Counted from the first letter of the stretch, positions 18,445 through 27,323 are shown. The stretch: 64,000 nucleotides of DNA from Streptomyces sp. NL15-2K (GCF_030551255.1 NZ_CP130630.1:11035001-11099000), one strand, 5' to 3'. Made by a program: numbers and translations. Notes: a model not told the origin generated them from the letters alone.

Positions 18445-19371
18445 CTACGACAGAGTGCCGGCGACCACGGATGCCGCCTCGGCGATCAGCTTGTTGTCGT
18501 AAGTGTCCTCCTTCTCGCTGCGGTTCGACATGATCGCCATGACGACGGGGTCGGCGTGCGGGCGCCACACCACGGCGATGTCGTTGCGGCCGCCGTAGCC
18601 GCTGCCCGATCCGGTCTTGTCGCCGACCACCCAACCCTTGGGCACCCCGGCCCTGATGAGCTCGTCCCCGGTCTTGTTGGTCTTCAGCCACTTCGTTAGC
18701 TGGGCCCGTTCCGGCTTGCGGAGGACGTCTGAGAGGACGTACGCGCGCAGGTCCTCGGCGAACGCCCGTGGGGTGGTCGAGTCCCGCGTCTCGCCCGGGA
18801 CCCAGTCGCTCAGCCCGGTCTCGATGCGCTCCATCACGGTGACGTCGTCGCCCAGCTTCCTCAACTCGGCTTCGAGGCCCTTCGGTCCGCCGAGTGCCTC
18901 GAAGAGCAGGTTGGCGGCGGTGTTGTCGCTGTAGCGGACGGCGGCGTCGCACAGCTCGCGCAGGGTCATCCCGGTCTCGACGTGCTGTTCGGTGATGGGG
19001 GAGTTGGGGAGCAGATCGTCCGCGGAGTACTTGATCACCTCATTCATTCCACTCAGGGAGTACTTGCGCAGGACAGCGGCGGCGGCCATTGCCTTGAACG
19101 TGGAGTGGTAGCCGAACCGCTCGCCGTCCCGGTAGGCGACCTCGCGCCCGGTGCCGGTGTCGATGGCGTAGACGCCCAGGCGCGCGTCGAACTTGCGCTC
19201 CAGCCCCTTCAGTTCGGCCACGTACGGCTGCCTGGCCGCGCTCGTCGGTACCGTCGCGGCGGCCACCGGCGACGCGCCCTGGGAACCCTCCTGGCCGCAG
19301 GCGATGACCGGGACGAGGGCGAGCGCGGCGAGCGCACCGAGAACGGTGCGCCGGGCACGGGTGTACTGCAT
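18445..19371 (-). CDS. blaL: Class A beta-lactamase (lipoprotein)
   Basis: A 308-residue serine beta-lactamase. It has a lipobox ending V-I-A-C25, then S90-T-F-K93 (nucleophile and lysine), S148-D-N150 and K252-T-G254. The omega-loop segment is E184-T-G-L-S188, so the usual E-x-x-L-N carries Ser in place of Asn. It hydrolyses penicillins outside the membrane. It is transcribed leftward, divergent from a LysR gene and its partner, the arrangement of the inducible blaL/blaA/blaB locus of Streptomyces cacaoi. Confidence 0.93.
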   Translation of the reverse strand: MQYTRARRTVLGALAALALVPVIACGQEGSQGASPVAAATVPTSAARQPYVAELKGLERKFDARLGVYAIDTGTGREVAYRDGERFGYHSTFKAMAAAAVLRKYSLSGMNEVIKYSADDLLPNSPITEQHVETGMTLRELCDAAVRYSDNTAANLLFEALGGPKGLEAELRKLGDDVTVMERIETGLSDWVPGETRDSTTPRAFAEDLRAYVLSDVLRKPERAQLTKWLKTNKTGDELIRAGVPKGWVVGDKTGSGSGYGGRNDIAVVWRPHADPVVMAIMSNRSEKEDTYDNKLIAEAASVVAGTLS

Positions 19372-19459
19372 GGTTCAACCTCCGTTGGGTGGCGGTGAGT
19401 TCCGGGACCACCCTCACCGTCGGCCCGTCATGCGGTCCAATACGCTTACGCGCGACTCC

Positions 19460-19474
19460 ATGCCGATCTGGCAT
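19460..19474. promoter_or_regulatory. LysR-type T-N11-A operator in the bla divergent promoter
   Basis: ATGCC-GATCT-GGCAT is a perfect inverted repeat containing the T-N11-A pattern recognised by LysR regulators. It lies between the beta-lactamase start (19371) and the regulator GTG (19487). Because it spans an in-frame ATG at 19460, it also argues against that ATG as the regulator's start. Confidence 0.65.
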
Positions 19475-19486
19475 AGAGTGCGGGCC

Positions 19487-20377
19487 GTGGATCTGGTGGG
19501 AGCGTGCCGAGCGTTCGTCAGCGTCAGCGAATACGGCGGCTTCACCGTCGGCGCCGCCGCTGCCCGGATGTCGCAGTCCGTGGCCAGCCGCCGCGTCGCC
19601 GCCCTGGAGGAACGCTTCGGCCGACCGCTGTTCGAGCGCACCTCGCGGCGGGCCGTGCTCACCCCCTTCGGCCGGGACATGCTGCCGGTGGCCAGACAGC
19701 TCGTGCAGGCGGCCGATGTGCTGCTGCACGAGGCGGAAGCCGCCAAGCGCAAACCGTGGCGGCTCGCCGTGCCCGGCGTCTGCCCCACAGCCGGCCTTGC
19801 CCGACTGGTCGCCGAGGCGCGCGGGCAGGGCTTCACGCTCGATCTCCGCGTCGCGGCACCCGCACAGCGCAGGGAACTCCTCCACGCGCAACAGGTGTGG
19901 GCCGCCCTGCTCGCGGTGCCGCCGGACGAGGCGAGGTGGTCCGTGCCGCTCGGGCTGGCCGGCGTCCGGGATCCCGGAGTGAGACGTCTCTACCTCGAAA
20001 CGCTGCGGGTCGGGCGAGCCACTCCCGGCCCGGCCCGCCGTATCTGGATCCAGCCGGAGGACGACGTGCCGCACATCCGCGACCCGCTGACACGACTGCG
20101 CGACGCGGTCGGCCTGCGGCCCGCGCAACTCGTCGTCGCGACCGACCTGACAAGCGCCGCGGCGGAAGTCCTCTGCACCCGCGACCTGTTGCTGTGCACC
20201 CCCGCGCAGGCCGAGGAACTCGCCCTGACCTGGCGGCCCGTCGGCGAGCTCGCGCTCAGCCGGGGGTTCGCCCTCGCCGCCGCGGGAGACGGCAATCCAC
20301 AGCACATCGAAGCGCGCCTGGGCCACGCCATCGCCCGCTGCCTCGGCGCGGACACCACGGGAGAGGAAGCGACTTGA
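19487..20377 (+). CDS. blaA: LysR-family activator of the beta-lactamase gene
   Basis: A 296-residue LysR regulator. The N-terminal winged helix (about 2-60) reads F-V-S-V-S-E-Y-G-G-F-T-V-G-A-A-A-A-R-M then S-Q-S-V-A-S-R-R-V-A-A-L-E-E-R-F-G, followed by a substrate-binding-protein-like domain. By position and family it corresponds to BlaA, the activator that induces blaL on beta-lactam exposure. The GTG at 19487 gives the canonical LysR N-terminus (M-D-L-V-x-A-C-R-A-F). The ATG at 19460 lies inside the likely operator. Its stop overlaps the TTG start of the next gene. Confidence 0.88.
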   Translation: MDLVGACRAFVSVSEYGGFTVGAAAARMSQSVASRRVAALEERFGRPLFERTSRRAVLTPFGRDMLPVARQLVQAADVLLHEAEAAKRKPWRLAVPGVCPTAGLARLVAEARGQGFTLDLRVAAPAQRRELLHAQQVWAALLAVPPDEARWSVPLGLAGVRDPGVRRLYLETLRVGRATPGPARRIWIQPEDDVPHIRDPLTRLRDAVGLRPAQLVVATDLTSAAAEVLCTRDLLLCTPAQAEELALTWRPVGELALSRGFALAAAGDGNPQHIEARLGHAIARCLGADTTGEEAT

Positions 20378-21276
20378 GCACCGAGGCACTGTTACGCGAC
20401 ATGCGCCGGCAGCTGCGTGACGGCGGTCTGCACGGCTGCATGCTCGTGCGGGATCTGCACACGGGGGAAGAGCTGGGGATCGAGCCGGACACCCCGCTGC
20501 CGTCCTCGTCCCTGGTCAAGGTCCCGCTCGCGCTGGCGACCTTCGAGCGCATCCGACGGGGCGAACTCGACGGGGCGACACCGCTCGACGTACCCCCCGG
20601 GCGGATCACCACGCCCGGCCCGATCGGGCTGAGCCGGTTCCGCCACCCCGCCCGGGTAGCGGTCGACGACCTGCTCTACCTGAGCATGTGCCTGAGTGAC
20701 AGCCAGGCCGCGGAAGCGCTGTTCGGCCTCACTCCGCCCGCCCGCGTGGCCGACCTCCTCCACGAGTTCGGCCTGCGCGACATCACTGTCCGGCACACCG
20801 TGGACGAGCTGACCGACACCCCCGTCGAACGCTTCGACGCCGCCGACGTGCACCTCGCTCACGCCCTGGCCATCGAGGGCGGCACCAGCGGCCGCGGACA
20901 CCGGGTGCCGCACCTCGACACCACCCGCGCCAACACCGGCAGCGCCCGCGCCTGGGTCGAACTGCTCCAGGCCCTGTGGACGCCGTCGAAGGTCCACCCG
21001 CAGGTGGCCGAGCAGGTACGCGACCTCATGCGGCACAACGTGCTCCGGCAGCGCCTCGCCCCGGACTTCAGCTCCGACGCCACCACCTGGTCCTCCAAGA
21101 CCGGCACGCTCCTCAACCTCCGTCACGAGATCGGCGTCGTCGAGCACGCCGACGGCCAGGCGTTCGCCATCGCCGTCCTCACCGAGTCACTCGTGCCGGC
21201 CAGCTTCCAGCCCGGCGCGGAGGCCCTCATGGCGCAGGTCGCCCGCACGCTGCGGGATCACCTTCGGCAACTGTGA
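20374..21276 (+). CDS. blaB: Serine beta-lactamase-like regulatory protein
   Basis: A 300-residue protein of the serine beta-lactamase/penicillin-binding fold without a signal peptide. It has S46-L-V-K49 (SxxK), S-D-S in the SDN position and S-S-K-T-G-T as the KTG box. In S. cacaoi the second regulatory gene, blaB, encodes a protein of this kind needed for induction, so this is probably a cytoplasmic sensor or modulator, not a resistance enzyme. The start is the TTG at 20374, because GAGAGGAAG precedes it and it overlaps the LysR stop (TTGA). It shares no strong similarity with the secreted enzyme beyond the motifs. Confidence 0.82.
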   Translation: MSTEALLRDMRRQLRDGGLHGCMLVRDLHTGEELGIEPDTPLPSSSLVKVPLALATFERIRRGELDGATPLDVPPGRITTPGPIGLSRFRHPARVAVDDLLYLSMCLSDSQAAEALFGLTPPARVADLLHEFGLRDITVRHTVDELTDTPVERFDAADVHLAHALAIEGGTSGRGHRVPHLDTTRANTGSARAWVELLQALWTPSKVHPQVAEQVRDLMRHNVLRQRLAPDFSSDATTWSSKTGTLLNLRHEIGVVEHADGQAFAIAVLTESLVPASFQPGAEALMAQVARTLRDHLRQL

Positions 21277-21287
21277 CGGTCGAGCCT

Positions 21288-21320
21288 GCCCGGGGGACGA
21301 TCGCACTCGTGCTCCCGGGC
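21288..21320. terminator. Hairpin terminator after blaB
   Basis: GCCCGGGGGACGA (21288-21300) can pair with TCGTGCTCCCGGGC (21307-21320) around a six-base loop. This gives a stable, slightly mismatched hairpin between the blaB stop and the convergent CBM2 remnant. Confidence 0.55.
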
Positions 21321-21353
21321 GGCCGAGGGACTTGGGCATCCATCGAGCGTGGA

Positions 21354-21642
21354 TCAGGCCAGGGAGCAGGTGGCGCCGTTGAGGGTGAAGGCGCTCGGGC
21401 TGGGATTCGCGGTGTCCCGGGTCGCCGCGAAGCCGAGGGTGACGGAGCCCGTCGCGGGGATCTGCGCGGTGTACGCGGCGGAGGCGACGCTGACCTCGGC
21501 GCTGCTCTGCGTCGCGGTGCCGCCCCACAGGTTGGTGACGCGCCGGCTGTCGGGGAACGTCCAGCGCAGAGCCCAGCCGTTGATCGTCGAGCCGCCGGTG
21601 TTGCGGACGACGATCTCGCCCTGGAAGCCGCCGGACCACTGG
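21354..21642 (-). pseudogene. CBM2 (cellulose-binding) domain remnant lacking its catalytic part
   Basis: The frame encodes most of a family 2 carbohydrate-binding module: S-Q-W-S-G-G-F-Q-G-E-I-V, I-N-G-W-A-L-R-W-T-F-P, G-S-V-T-L-G-F and a final N-G-A-T-C. It has a proper stop at 21354. The module's first strand and everything N-terminal are gone; the frame begins exactly at the edge of the CTAG-bounded element. It must be the tail of a former secreted glycoside hydrolase or esterase. No start of its own is visible. Confidence 0.75.
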
Positions 21643-21844
21643 CTAGTGCCGCGGCAGGCAACGTTTGCCCCGTCGCGACGCCCGGCACGCTCCCCCACTG
21701 CCCTAAAGGCGTGGGAGGTGCCCCCACTCGCCGCACCGGGCACAGACCCAAGTACATCCAGTACGAGGGACTGCGCCCGGCACGCCGAGAGCACGCACCG
21801 GACGCCGCTCCTTGACGGGCAAACGTTGCCTGCCGCGGCACTAG
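21643..21844. mobile_element. Small CTAG-bounded inverted-repeat element (MITE-like), copy 1
   Basis: A 202-bp element without a transposase. Both ends read CTAG-TGCCGCGGCAGGCAACG, continuing to a perfect inverted repeat of about 28 bp. The interior contains a second inverted repeat (CTCCCCCACTGCC pairing with sequence near GTGGGAGG). The interior from about 21668 to 21740 is essentially identical to the second copy at 37119-37191. CTAG at both ends may be a duplicated target or part of the ends. It separates the CBM2 remnant from the esterase gene, whose stop codon abuts it. Confidence 0.85.
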
Positions 21845-22930
21845 TCATGCGGCAGCGGCCCTCGCCGTGCAGCTGGCGGTCGCGGACGGGGAGTTCGCCC
21901 CGGCCGGGCCGGCGGCGACAAAGCCGAACGTGGCGCTCGCACCCGGCGCGAGCGTGCCGTTCCACGACGCGTTGGCGACGGTGGCCGTGCCGTCGGCGGC
22001 CGTGGTGAGCATGCCGTTCCAGACCTGACTGAGACGTGCGCCGTCGGCCGGTACGACGGTCGCGGTCCAGCCCGAGACGGGGGAGGTGGACGTGTTGGTC
22101 ACCGTCACCTCGCCCTGATAGCCGCCCTGCCAGCTGGAAACGGCACGGAAGGACGCGGTGCAACCGGGCTCACCGCCGCCCGGCCCGCCGGGGTCGCCCG
22201 GGCTGAGGAGCGCGGTCAGGGCCGGATACCAGCGGGCGGCGATCTTGTCGTCGCCGGAGGCATTGGGGTGGACGCCGTCGTAGGTGTCGGTGGCGGTGCT
22301 GAAGCCCGTCCACTGGTCGACCACGGTCACCGGGGAGCGGCTGCTGCTCGTCGCCCGGGCCCAGTCGGGGATCCGGGCGTTGAAGTCGACGACACGCTGC
22401 GCGCAGGCCGAGCAACTGCTGGGGTTCAGGGGGATGAGCTGCGCGACGAGGATCCTTATGTCCGGGTTGGAAGCCCGCATCTGCCCCACGAGCTTGGTGT
22501 AGGCGGCGAGGATGCGGTCGGGAGCGATGCTGCTCCACACGTCGTTCGTACCGAAGTGCATGACAATGATGTCCGGGAGGGTGGCGGCCAGTCGGCCCGG
22601 GAGCAGGTTCTGGTCGGCTACGTTGGTCACCAACTCGCCGCCGTGGCCTTCGTTGTCACCGTCGTGCGCCTGCCCGCAGCCCTGGGGAGGGAGGGTGCCG
22701 ACGAAGTCGATGTCCGTGTATCCGGCGCTCTGCAGCCGGTTCCACAGCACCGCCCGCCAGCAGCCGGGCGAGCCGGTGATCGAATCGCCCAGCGGCATGA
22801 TCCGTACGGGGTCGGCGGCCGGGGCGGCTGCCGCGCGGGGGGCGAGTGTCACCCCGAGGGACAGGAGCAGGGCGGCCAGGAGGCCGAGACCTTGAACGAG
22901 CCATAAGGGCAAGCGGGGGGTGCTGCGCAT
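21845..22930 (-). CDS. Secreted SGNH-hydrolase esterase with C-terminal CBM2
   Basis: A 361-residue secreted protein. A signal peptide (about 1-36, ending A-A-A-A-P) precedes an SGNH hydrolase domain with G-D-S-I-T-G (nucleophile Ser), H-F-G-T-N-D and D-G-V-H-P-N (catalytic Asp/His). After a G-G-P-G-G linker comes a CBM2 with W-Q-G-G-Y-Q-G-E-V-T-V. It resembles acetyl-xylan esterases of the CE3 type and should deacetylate plant polysaccharide while bound to cellulose. A perfect CebR box 23 bp upstream predicts induction by cello-oligosaccharides. GGGGAAGGGAAC supports the ATG at 22930. Confidence 0.88.
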   Translation of the reverse strand: MRSTPRLPLWLVQGLGLLAALLLSLGVTLAPRAAAAPAADPVRIMPLGDSITGSPGCWRAVLWNRLQSAGYTDIDFVGTLPPQGCGQAHDGDNEGHGGELVTNVADQNLLPGRLAATLPDIIVMHFGTNDVWSSIAPDRILAAYTKLVGQMRASNPDIRILVAQLIPLNPSSCSACAQRVVDFNARIPDWARATSSSRSPVTVVDQWTGFSTATDTYDGVHPNASGDDKIAARWYPALTALLSPGDPGGPGGGEPGCTASFRAVSSWQGGYQGEVTVTNTSTSPVSGWTATVVPADGARLSQVWNGMLTTAADGTATVANASWNGTLAPGASATFGFVAAGPAGANSPSATASCTARAAAA

Positions 22931-22952
22931 GGTGTTCCCTTCCCCGAGTAGG

Positions 22953-22966
22953 TGGGAGCGCTCCCA
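22953..22966. promoter_or_regulatory. CebR operator TGGGAGCGCTCCCA
   Basis: A perfect 14-bp palindrome identical to the canonical CebR box, the operator of the LacI-family cellulose-utilisation repressor of Streptomyces. It lies 23 bp before the esterase-CBM2 start codon. Confidence 0.93.
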
Positions 22967-23167
22967 TATCCCATCAAGCCATCGTTGTCATTGGCACGTC
23001 AAGACGTTAGGGGCGGGGAGAGCGATCCAGCTGCAACCGGCCGACCGCAGCATGTCCGTGCCAGGGGCAGAGCGGCGTAGGCGTCCGGGCGACACAGCAG
23101 CGGAAGACCCCGCCTCGCCGCCCACTCCGGCGCCCGGAGATCACGAGTCGAACGGGAGCCGCCACCT

Positions 23168-26164
23168 TCACGGCAGCCGACGGGGGAAGGACGCCAGGGC
23201 CGAGGCCAGGCCGGCCGCGTCGGTACCGATCTTTCGGTACACGGCTGACAGCAGCTGTCGTACACCTTGCTCCGTGAGGCGCAGTTCCTTCGCGACCACC
23301 GACGTCGGGTGGCCCTGGGCCGTCATCTCGGCCGCCTTGCGCTCGGACACGGTGAGCGTGTCCGTCTGCGCATAGCGCAGGGGCAGCGGCCGCAGCCCGG
23401 CCGCGGACAGTTCCTCCCGCGCCCGGGTGGCCAGGGCCTCGGCACGGCAGTGGACGGCGCCCTCCAGACCTTCATAGAGCCGGCCGGCGGCCTCCTGCAG
23501 CTTTCCGTTCCGGATGAGCGCGGCACCGTGGCCGACCAGCGCGCGGGCCAGCTCGTAGGCGGCCGGTGACCGTTGCAGGTGGTCGACGGCCTCCGCGTAC
23601 AGGTCGAGCGCCGCCGGTCCGTCGGTCACCGCCGCCAGCGTGTGGAGAGCCTGCCCGATTGCGGACGCGGCACCGAAGTCCCGGGCCCGCTCGACGGCGT
23701 CCTGGGCATGGCGGACCGCCTGGTCCGGGGCGGTGCGGGCGAGTGCGGAGGCCAGGTGCAGCTGCCAGGGGCACCAGGTGGGGTTGTGCCAGTCCCGCGC
23801 CTCCACCCAGTTCCCGACGTCGGACAACAGGCGTGCCGCCTCCGGCAGTCGCCCCTCCGCCAGCAGCAGTTCGGCGTACACCGTGCGGGGATCGGGGAAG
23901 ATGACCGCGTTCGGCACCACGTCGCCGTAGTGGTGGTGGTCGGCGAGCCGGCGCGCGTCGGCGGTCCGCCCACGGGCCAGCAGGCTCTGGATGAGAATGC
24001 CGATGGCGAACCACTGGGCGGGTACCGCGCCTTCGACGCGCTCGGCGGTGTCCAGCCCGGCCCGTACGAGTTCCTCCGCCTCGAGGAGGCTGCCGCGGCG
24101 GTAGCGGATATAGCCCAGGAGCGTCTGGCCCTGCGCCAGATGGGAGCCGCGCCAGCCTTTGTGCTCGCACTCGGCCATCCCCTTGGCGAACAGCTCTTCG
24201 GCCCGCCATGGCTGATCGCAGTACATGAACAGCAGGGCGACCGCGACGGGCACCTCGAAGCCACGGTTCTCCTCGGTCCAGCTCATCCCTCCGCGCAGGG
24301 CCTGCTCGGCGTACCCGAGGGCGGTCCGCCGCGGCTCGCCGCGCACGAGGGCGTCCCACGCCCGCAGGCCGAGGATGTAGCGCTCCTCCAGTCCGCGGCC
24401 GGTCAGCTTGTCGGCCAGCCGCGCCAGCCGGCGTGAGCGGGCGGACGAGTCGGGCTCATCGGTGCGAAACGCGCTCCATACGAAGTGATCGGCCTGCATG
24501 CGTAGTTTGACTCGCGGATTGGTGGCCCGCCGTGCCTCGTCGCCGGCCACGGCCGCGGCCTCGGTCGGCCGGTCGGTGTGGGCCAGCGCCTGGGTCAGCC
24601 GGTAGACGATGGAGGCGCGGAGGGCGGGGTCGATTCCGGACTCCTTCAGCGCCTTACGGAGATGGCGGACCGTGGCCTTGGGGTCGATCAGGAAGGTCGA
24701 GCAGGCCAGATCGTGGAGAAGCTCGGCGCGGTCCTCCGCAGGGGGCGGTTCCCGCAGTGCTCGGGCCAGCACGCGCCGGGCGGCCTCCGGGGCCCCGGCG
24801 CGGAGATGCTCACGCCCGGCGGCGCGCAGGCACGCGACCGCCTCGGGGCTGCCGTCGCAGGGAACCTCCAGCAGGTGCCGGGCGGCAATGGTGGGGTCGG
24901 AACCGGCCACCTGGGCGGCGTAGGCGGCCGCGTTGTGCATGCCGACCCGCAGGCTCGAGGGGATGGCGCGGTAGATCGTCGTGGCGATCAGCGGGTGGAC
25001 GAACTGCAGGCTGTCCCCGGGCCCGTCGCCGTCCGCGAGGATGCGACAGGCGCGCAGCTTCTCGATCGCCTCGGCGGCTTCCTCCCTGCCGAGCACTGCC
25101 ATGTCGGCGGCTTCCTCGCTGCCGACCACCATCACGTCGGCGGCGAGCTCGGGCGAGAAGGACCCACCCAGTACGGCGGCGGCCCATGCGAAGCGGACGG
25201 TGCTCGGGCCGAGCCGTTTGAGGCGCTCGATCAGTCCCGGGCCCTTGACCGCTGCGGCGAGTTCACGCATCACGGGCAACTCGTCCTGGGTGCCCTTCAC
25301 CTGCCGCTCGCGGAGCCTGATGGCGAGTTCTACGGCCTCGAACGGGCTTCCGCCGGTGACCTCCCAGCACTCTCCACAGAAGTCGTCCTCGGCTTCCTCA
25401 CCCACTTCGTCCCTGATGATCCGTGCCACACCGGCCTCACCCAGCGGAGACAGGAGGTGCGGGCGCTTCTCGTGGCGTTCGACGAGCGTGCGGAAAGAGG
25501 TCGCGTCGGGCGGAAGTTCGTCGGGCCGGTAGGCGACGACGATCAGGAGCGGGAGGTCCGCGACCCGGGGCGCGAAAGAGGCGATCCAGTCGAGGGATTC
25601 GGCGTCGGCCCAGTGCACGTCGTCCAGGAGCAGCACGACAGGCGCGTTCACCATCGTGAGGCGCGTCATGACCCAGTCGAGGCCGTCGCGCACTCCGGTC
25701 GGGTCAGGCACCCGAGTGGGGTCCGTCGCCTCGAGACCGAGCGCGGCGCCGACGATGTCGTACCAGCTGCCCAGGAAGGCCCGACGCTCCATGTCGCTCA
25801 TCCGGGCCAGAGTGGGCTGCATGAGCTGGCGGACGACGCGGAACGCCAGCCCCTGCTCCTTCTCACCGCCCTTGCCGGAGAACACCGTGAATCCGTGTGC
25901 GGTGGCGCGTGCCCGCGCCACCGCCATGAGTGTCGACTTGCCCAGCCCGGCCTCACCGGTGAAGGCGAGCAGCCCGCCGCGCGGCACCCGGAGCACGCCA
26001 TCGACGGCGTCCCGGAGCTCCGACAACGCGCAGTCGATCGCCTGCAGTTCCTCCTCGCGCTCGAGTGGAGGCCGGTGTTCGTTGATCGGTTGCCGCAGCC
26101 CATGGGTCATGTGGTCTACCGCTTCCTGTCGTTGCTCCCCCGGACGGGGCGAGCGTACGTCCAT
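23168..26164 (-). CDS. Large LuxR-family (LAL) ATP-binding transcriptional regulator
   Basis: A 998-residue LAL/STAND-type regulator. The N-terminal AAA region (about 30-230) has Walker A G-E-A-G-L-G-K-S-T and Walker B V-V-L-L-L-D-D-V-H-W. A long helical TPR-like middle follows, and the C-terminus is a LuxR helix-turn-helix (L-T-V-S-E-R-K-A-A-E-M-T then V-A-K-E-L-R-L-T-E-Q-G-V-R-Q). Such proteins often activate secondary-metabolite clusters, and it lies immediately downstream of a terpene synthase/P450 pair on the same strand. The ATG at 26164 has AGGGG seven bases upstream; an ATG at 26110 is possible. Confidence 0.9.
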   Translation of the reverse strand: MDVRSPRPGEQRQEAVDHMTHGLRQPINEHRPPLEREEELQAIDCALSELRDAVDGVLRVPRGGLLAFTGEAGLGKSTLMAVARARATAHGFTVFSGKGGEKEQGLAFRVVRQLMQPTLARMSDMERRAFLGSWYDIVGAALGLEATDPTRVPDPTGVRDGLDWVMTRLTMVNAPVVLLLDDVHWADAESLDWIASFAPRVADLPLLIVVAYRPDELPPDATSFRTLVERHEKRPHLLSPLGEAGVARIIRDEVGEEAEDDFCGECWEVTGGSPFEAVELAIRLRERQVKGTQDELPVMRELAAAVKGPGLIERLKRLGPSTVRFAWAAAVLGGSFSPELAADVMVVGSEEAADMAVLGREEAAEAIEKLRACRILADGDGPGDSLQFVHPLIATTIYRAIPSSLRVGMHNAAAYAAQVAGSDPTIAARHLLEVPCDGSPEAVACLRAAGREHLRAGAPEAARRVLARALREPPPAEDRAELLHDLACSTFLIDPKATVRHLRKALKESGIDPALRASIVYRLTQALAHTDRPTEAAAVAGDEARRATNPRVKLRMQADHFVWSAFRTDEPDSSARSRRLARLADKLTGRGLEERYILGLRAWDALVRGEPRRTALGYAEQALRGGMSWTEENRGFEVPVAVALLFMYCDQPWRAEELFAKGMAECEHKGWRGSHLAQGQTLLGYIRYRRGSLLEAEELVRAGLDTAERVEGAVPAQWFAIGILIQSLLARGRTADARRLADHHHYGDVVPNAVIFPDPRTVYAELLLAEGRLPEAARLLSDVGNWVEARDWHNPTWCPWQLHLASALARTAPDQAVRHAQDAVERARDFGAASAIGQALHTLAAVTDGPAALDLYAEAVDHLQRSPAAYELARALVGHGAALIRNGKLQEAAGRLYEGLEGAVHCRAEALATRAREELSAAGLRPLPLRYAQTDTLTVSERKAAEMTAQGHPTSVVAKELRLTEQGVRQLLSAVYRKIGTDAAGLASALASFPRRLP

Positions 26165-26267
26165 GTGCTCGCCCCTTGGCCGGGTTGAAACGGGAGGCCG
26201 ACAGGGAGGGTGAATTTTCCGCAGAAGCGGCTCGAGTCCCGTCCTTTCGGGTAACCTGCTCCGCTTC

Positions 26268-26283
26268 GGCCCCTCTCGGGGCC
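26268..26283. terminator. Hairpin terminator after the terpene synthase gene
   Basis: GGCCCC-TCTC-GGGGCC forms a perfect six-base-pair stem with a four-base loop. It is 32 bp beyond the terpene synthase stop and 100 bp before the LAL start, so the LAL gene probably has its own promoter. Confidence 0.6.
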
Positions 26284-26315
26284 TTTGAGACGCGGACGAC
26301 CAGTCGGGCCGAGGA

Positions 26316-27323
26316 TCAGGACACGGCGGATGCCGCCATCGTGTCCGCGTACCGCGGCACGGTACGGGACCAGAAGTAGCATCCGCGGATCCAGCCGGCC
26401 ATGCCCTCCACGTAGCCGACGCCGGCTGGGCTCAACTCCGGCCTGATCTCACCGTAGAGCTCCTCGAACTCGCTGATCGTGCTGTTGATGTGCCGTATGG
26501 CCAGCGTGACGGCCACCGGCAGGGAGCACCGGTGTGCGCGCTGGTAGGCGAGGGCCAGGTTGATCATGCCGCCCGCACGCTGTTCCTTCACCGCGGAGTA
26601 GAGGTCGGGGATCCACACCGCCGCGTCGGCCGACAGCCGGCTCAGGCGCCGCATGACGGGGTGATGGAGCTCTTCCGGGGTCAGTTCGCACGGCTGCGCG
26701 GCCTCGCACAGCGGGTAGAACGGCTCGACGCCCGCGATGAGGGACCGTATGGACCGGCACAGCCCGCTCCCCACGGGCGCGGACTGGTTCTGGGCCACCC
26801 CCTCGTACAGCAGGCCGTGCACGTACTCACGGCTGTTCCATGCCCATCGTGTGGCCTGAGCGGGCGTGCACCGCTCCTGGACCTGTCGGTGGAGATCGGT
26901 CAGGGCCGCCCCGAGAGGGGTGCGGGGCGATTGGCCATCCCGCAGAATCTCGACGCTCTCGCACAGCATGGGCAGCAGATGGCCGGGCGACCGTCGGCCG
27001 ACGTCCTCCGCCCGGTCGTCGAAAACGAACTGGTAGGCGATCTGGTTGGCCATGATCTGGAGAAGGCCGGAATCCATGGTCGGGCTGTTGTAGGCCGCGA
27101 GTTCGGCGGGGCGCGTATAGGAGATCATGGCCGCCACCGCCGGATCATCGGTCAGCCCCCATGTGCTCAGCCATTTCTTGACGCCTGCCGCCGCCGCGGA
27201 TGCGTGGGGGTTGCTCTGGAACGGGAAGGGCATGTAGAGGTTCGCGTCGATCAGTTCCCTGAGATCGACGGCCGGAATTCCATCCTGCGCGGCGAGCGCG
27301 ATTTCCTCATGCGTCGTCGACAT
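26316..27323 (-). CDS. Class I terpene synthase with an altered NSE motif
   Basis: A 335-residue bacterial terpene cyclase. The metal-binding Asp-rich motif is F-D102-D103-R-A-E106-D. The second metal motif should read N-x3-S-x3-E but reads P239-D-L-Y-S243-A-V-K-E247, so the first metal ligand Asn is Pro. The pyrophosphate-sensing Arg (R193, 46 residues before the NSE) and the C-terminal R-T-V-P-R-Y pair are present. It should cyclise a prenyl diphosphate; the product cannot be read from sequence. The ATG at 27323 overlaps the upstream P450 by 17 bp, so the pair is co-expressed. Confidence 0.85.
   Translation of the reverse strand: MSTTHEEIALAAQDGIPAVDLRELIDANLYMPFPFQSNPHASAAAAGVKKWLSTWGLTDDPAVAAMISYTRPAELAAYNSPTMDSGLLQIMANQIAYQFVFDDRAEDVGRRSPGHLLPMLCESVEILRDGQSPRTPLGAALTDLHRQVQERCTPAQATRWAWNSREYVHGLLYEGVAQNQSAPVGSGLCRSIRSLIAGVEPFYPLCEAAQPCELTPEELHHPVMRRLSRLSADAAVWIPDLYSAVKEQRAGGMINLALAYQRAHRCSLPVAVTLAIRHINSTISEFEELYGEIRPELSPAGVGYVEGMAGWIRGCYFWSRTVPRYADTMAASAVS

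Noticed and set aside
19460..19486. ATG at 19460 as start of the LysR gene
   Set aside because: It lies inside a T-N11-A palindrome typical of LysR operators, and the GTG at 19487 gives the canonical N-terminus.
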